From the NCBI RefSeq assembly GCF_017875315.1, contig NZ_JAGGMM010000001.1, positions 248,001 to 312,000 on the forward strand: a stretch of 64,000 nt of DNA, in the 5' to 3' direction. Positions 62,035-64,000 of this stretch are shown here, in pieces. The notes under the pieces are model-generated. The model was not told where the DNA came from. It saw nothing but the letters and a program-made list of their open reading frames with translations, and did no database searches. Every line of letters begins with the position of its first letter. Positions within the stretch are counted from its first letter, which is position 1. The DNA is from Methanomicrobium sp. W14. GTDB taxonomy: Archaea > Halobacteriota > Methanomicrobia > Methanomicrobiales > Methanomicrobiaceae. The translations under genes and the position numbers were made by a program.

Positions 62035-62544
62035 GTGGATGTGTCCGATATGATGTTATCAAAGACTCAGAAAGGCCGTCTGGCACTTGTTTTATGTATT
62101 GTAATCGCGGCAGCTGTATCGTACTTTTTTTGTTCTTCTTTCATTCAGCCTGAAAAATCACCGCAGGACTCTTATTTGTCCGGGGACGCCAATAAGACCG
62201 CCGGCTATTGCACGGTTCAGGAAGTGCACCCGGATTATATCACAAATGAAACTATTGTTCACTTAAAAGACGACGACTTTATCAGTTTTCCCAGGGTCGG
62301 GGAAGGTTTAAAAAACCGTACGGATGATTTGGGGAAATGGTATAACGGCCACAGGTTTGTCTATGACTTCAAGGGCCCGGTAGATAACATTACAAAGTTG
62401 CGCAATTTATCGTGCAGAGATACGGCCGGTCAGAAATGCACACCGTTCGAATTCCCGGTAGTCTATGAATATAACGGACGGTATTTTGAAATAGGGTGCC
62501 TTGCGGGTTTCGGTCACCCCTCACATTTGCTGTCGGCGGAATAA
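62035..62544 (+). CDS. Small membrane-anchored protein
   Basis: A 169-residue protein starting with GTG (ATG at 62050 possible). One membrane helix (LALVLCIVIAAAVSYFFCSS) is followed by an external domain: VQEVHPDYITNETIVHLKDD, DLGKWYNGHRFVYDF and YEYNGRYFEIGCLAG with three Cys. Similar in layout to 54548-54937. No known family. Confidence 0.58.
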   Translation: MDVSDMMLSKTQKGRLALVLCIVIAAAVSYFFCSSFIQPEKSPQDSYLSGDANKTAGYCTVQEVHPDYITNETIVHLKDDDFISFPRVGEGLKNRTDDLGKWYNGHRFVYDFKGPVDNITKLRNLSCRDTAGQKCTPFEFPVVYEYNGRYFEIGCLAGFGHPSHLLSAE

Positions 62545-62600
62545 TTCCCTGGTTTTCTGTGTAATTTGCGATTAGTGGCGGACTGAACGAGTTTAGTTTA

Positions 62601-62644
62601 GATTATAATCAGTACAAACCTGAATATTCATTGGATTATAATCC
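62601..62644. repeat. Twin palindromes GATTATAATC
   Basis: The palindrome GATTATAATC occurs at 62601-62610 and 62634-62643 (second copy extended to GGATTATAATCC), 33 bases apart, upstream of the truncated family B gene. Possible operator or TATA-containing promoter relic. Confidence 0.4.
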
Positions 62645-62668
62645 TGAGAAAATGACTTTAACGGGAAG

Positions 62669-63066
62669 ATGAAAAAAATTATTCAGGTTTTGTACTGAAG
62701 GACCACCTCGCTGGTATTGCTTTAAAAGACGAACGTGCACAGGAACTGCTCAGGCACGGGGGAAAACCTGTTTCGGTTGCGGTGGTCTTTCATTCCTGCC
62801 CTTTGAACAGACCATACTGCGACGAAGACCCGGAATTAATTATGGACTATAAAGGCATCAGGTTCGCATTCACCGTTGACGAGGGTGCAGGTGAACTGCT
62901 CGGAGGCAACGCAAAGTTCCCTTTTGTTCAGGACTCAGGGACAAGAGCCGGAATACCGTACTCCAGGGAAAGAGACTTTTCAAATCATCTGGACTACGTA
63001 TATAACGGCAGCAGCCTGGTGATGATATACAATGAAACTTCATTCCTGTACTTCAATGAGTCCTGA
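62669..63066 (+). pseudogene. Family B lipoprotein lacking the N-terminal region
   Basis: ATGAAAAAAATTATTCAG at 62669 resembles a family B start but runs to a stop after nine codons. In the next frame the body of the family follows without a start codon: LAGIALKDERAQELLRHGGK, FHSCPLNRPYCDEDPELIMD, then NHLDYVYNGSSLVMIYNE to 63066. Compared with 42759 about 70 N-terminal residues are missing, consistent with a deletion that fused the start to the middle of the gene. Confidence 0.7.
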
Positions 63067-63234
63067 AATGAAAAAAACGGCAATAATATTTTTGCGGTCG
63101 GCATTCAGGAAAAAAAGTCAGTTACTCCGATGATTTTTTTTAACCGGAGTCTGGCGTTTTATGGCTGGCAGGCAGGATTCAATACAGCAGTTGTTTATAT
63201 TTTAAAATCAATATACCCCGTTGCCGGAGAAAAA

Positions 63235-64000
63235 ATGAATTATACAAATATATTTATTGACGGGTCACTGGACTGTATACTAGACTCTCTCATACTTACC
63301 TGCATTGTCTTTGCAGCGTTTTCAGTCCTGGTTTACCTGGTCCTGACAAGGATAAAAGATGAAAAAATACAGCTTGTCTCAGGGGTTGTCGCCGGATTCG
63401 TTCTTATTGCACTGTCCGCATTTACAGGCCGTGGGATTTTAGGCCCGGCGCTTGCTGCGGTCGGAACTTCCCTTGTAATGGTCTCGCCTGTTGTCGCCTT
63501 CCGGGACTACCTGAACAAAAAATTTGTTCTGCCTGCGGTATTTCTGGTTGCCCTGACTTATCCGGTCTACTTCATAACAACACAGTACCTGTGTGACTTT
63601 TATTACCCGTATCTCCGTGTCCTGGGAGATTTTATCGGGCCGTTAATCCTTTCGACTTCGGCGACGTCACTATTAGTGTTCGTTCAGAGGTTCTATGACA
63701 GTTTCAAAACGGATAAGCGGGCCCTTTTTCTCCTGCTCCTTTTAATCCCCGGAATCATCCTGTTTCTTCTTCCCGTTGCAGCGGCGTCGCTTTCGGTGAT
63801 GGTCCTTATGACAGTGAATGAAATAAATAAAGGCGCCCGGAAAATTTCAGGCCCGAAGGTTTTTGCAGTCATGATAGCTGCGGCTTTTTTTGTTTTTCTG
63901 CCCCTGCCTTTTCTTGCAGCCATCCCCTGCATCACGAGTCTTTTTCCGCTGTGGATTCTTACGGCTATCGCGGTCTCTCTGGTTTCGGCAGCAGTTATAT
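63235..64000 (+). CDS. Polytopic membrane protein, C-terminus outside the window
   Basis: An open frame from the ATG at 63235 (CCGGAGA upstream as ribosome binding site) to the window end, 255 residues so far. At least seven hydrophobic segments are visible, beginning with SLILTCIVFAAFSVLVYLVL. Typical loops are LTRIKDEKIQ, FRDYLNKKF and FVQRFYDSFKTDKRA. No family recognised. The minus-strand frame over its end is a shadow. Confidence 0.65.
   Translation, partial: MNYTNIFIDGSLDCILDSLILTCIVFAAFSVLVYLVLTRIKDEKIQLVSGVVAGFVLIALSAFTGRGILGPALAAVGTSLVMVSPVVAFRDYLNKKFVLPAVFLVALTYPVYFITTQYLCDFYYPYLRVLGDFIGPLILSTSATSLLVFVQRFYDSFKTDKRALFLLLLLIPGIILFLLPVAAASLSVMVLMTVNEINKGARKISGPKVFAVMIAAAFFVFLPLPFLAAIPCITSLFPLWILTAIAVSLVSAAVI

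Noticed and set aside
63693-63935. 80-residue minus-strand frame at the window end
   Set aside because: It is a shadow of the plus-strand membrane protein that has its own ribosome binding site and hydrophobic pattern.

Overview
The window looks like chromosome of a hydrogenotrophic methanogenic archaeon, most likely of the order Methanomicrobiales. Signs are an archaeal 20S proteasome beta subunit, the archaeal termination nuclease aCPSF1/FttA, Sec61-beta, the coenzyme F420 ligase CofE, an Eha-type energy-converting [NiFe] hydrogenase operon, TATA-box promoters and FdhD. There is no rRNA and I see no CRISPR array. Layout. (1) 1-6 kb: housekeeping genes, including a 53-residue Sec61-beta gene that is easy to miss. 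(2) 6-13 kb: a tightly overlapping minus-strand operon (ehaB to ehaO plus a polyferredoxin and a small zinc ribbon) for the membrane hydrogenase. (3) 13.5-25.2 kb: a visibly AT-rich accessory island after a tRNA-Leu gene. It holds a broken NUDIX gene, a divergently transcribed CARF-winged-helix regulator, and a compact five-gene operon: prokaryotic viperin, stand-alone CARF protein, Upf1-like (COG1112-type) SF1 helicase, an unknown protein with an acidic repeat, and a two-HKD phospholipase D-like nuclease. A decayed AAA_13-type ATPase follows. (4) 25-41 kb: MscS channel, RNase II/R-type exonuclease, AlkD-like repair protein, a zeta-toxin pair, FdhD next to an APS-reductase-like/cysteine-desulfurase fusion, a decayed AbrB/PemK pair, a transglutaminase-like lipoprotein, a U32 protein, and two paralogous modules that each pair a membrane winged-helix protein with a small secreted protein. 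(5) 41-64 kb: an expanding and decaying set of secreted or membrane-anchored paralogues with recombined 5' leader and signal-peptide cassettes, together with an MFS exporter/TetR pair, a DJ-1-family protein, a broken HD-domain gene between direct repeats, and a DUF4143-type ATPase. How genes work together. The Eha complex would couple H2 oxidation to ferredoxin reduction using the ion gradient; CofE finishes the F420 tail used by the same energy metabolism; FdhD and the neighbouring desulfurase fusion probably supply sulfur for formate dehydrogenase maturation. The most interesting unit is 14.5-22.7 kb. A CARF regulator faces a viperin-CARF-helicase-X-PLD operon across a symmetric 50-bp promoter, which I read as a composite antiviral system that joins a chain-terminator nucleotide enzyme to a Mokosh-like helicase/nuclease pair. 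That reading is inference from domains and gene order. Many genes in the accessory parts are broken by readable events (a 13-bp tandem duplication, a 226-bp deletion between short repeats, a homopolymer slip), so the region seems to be in active turnover.
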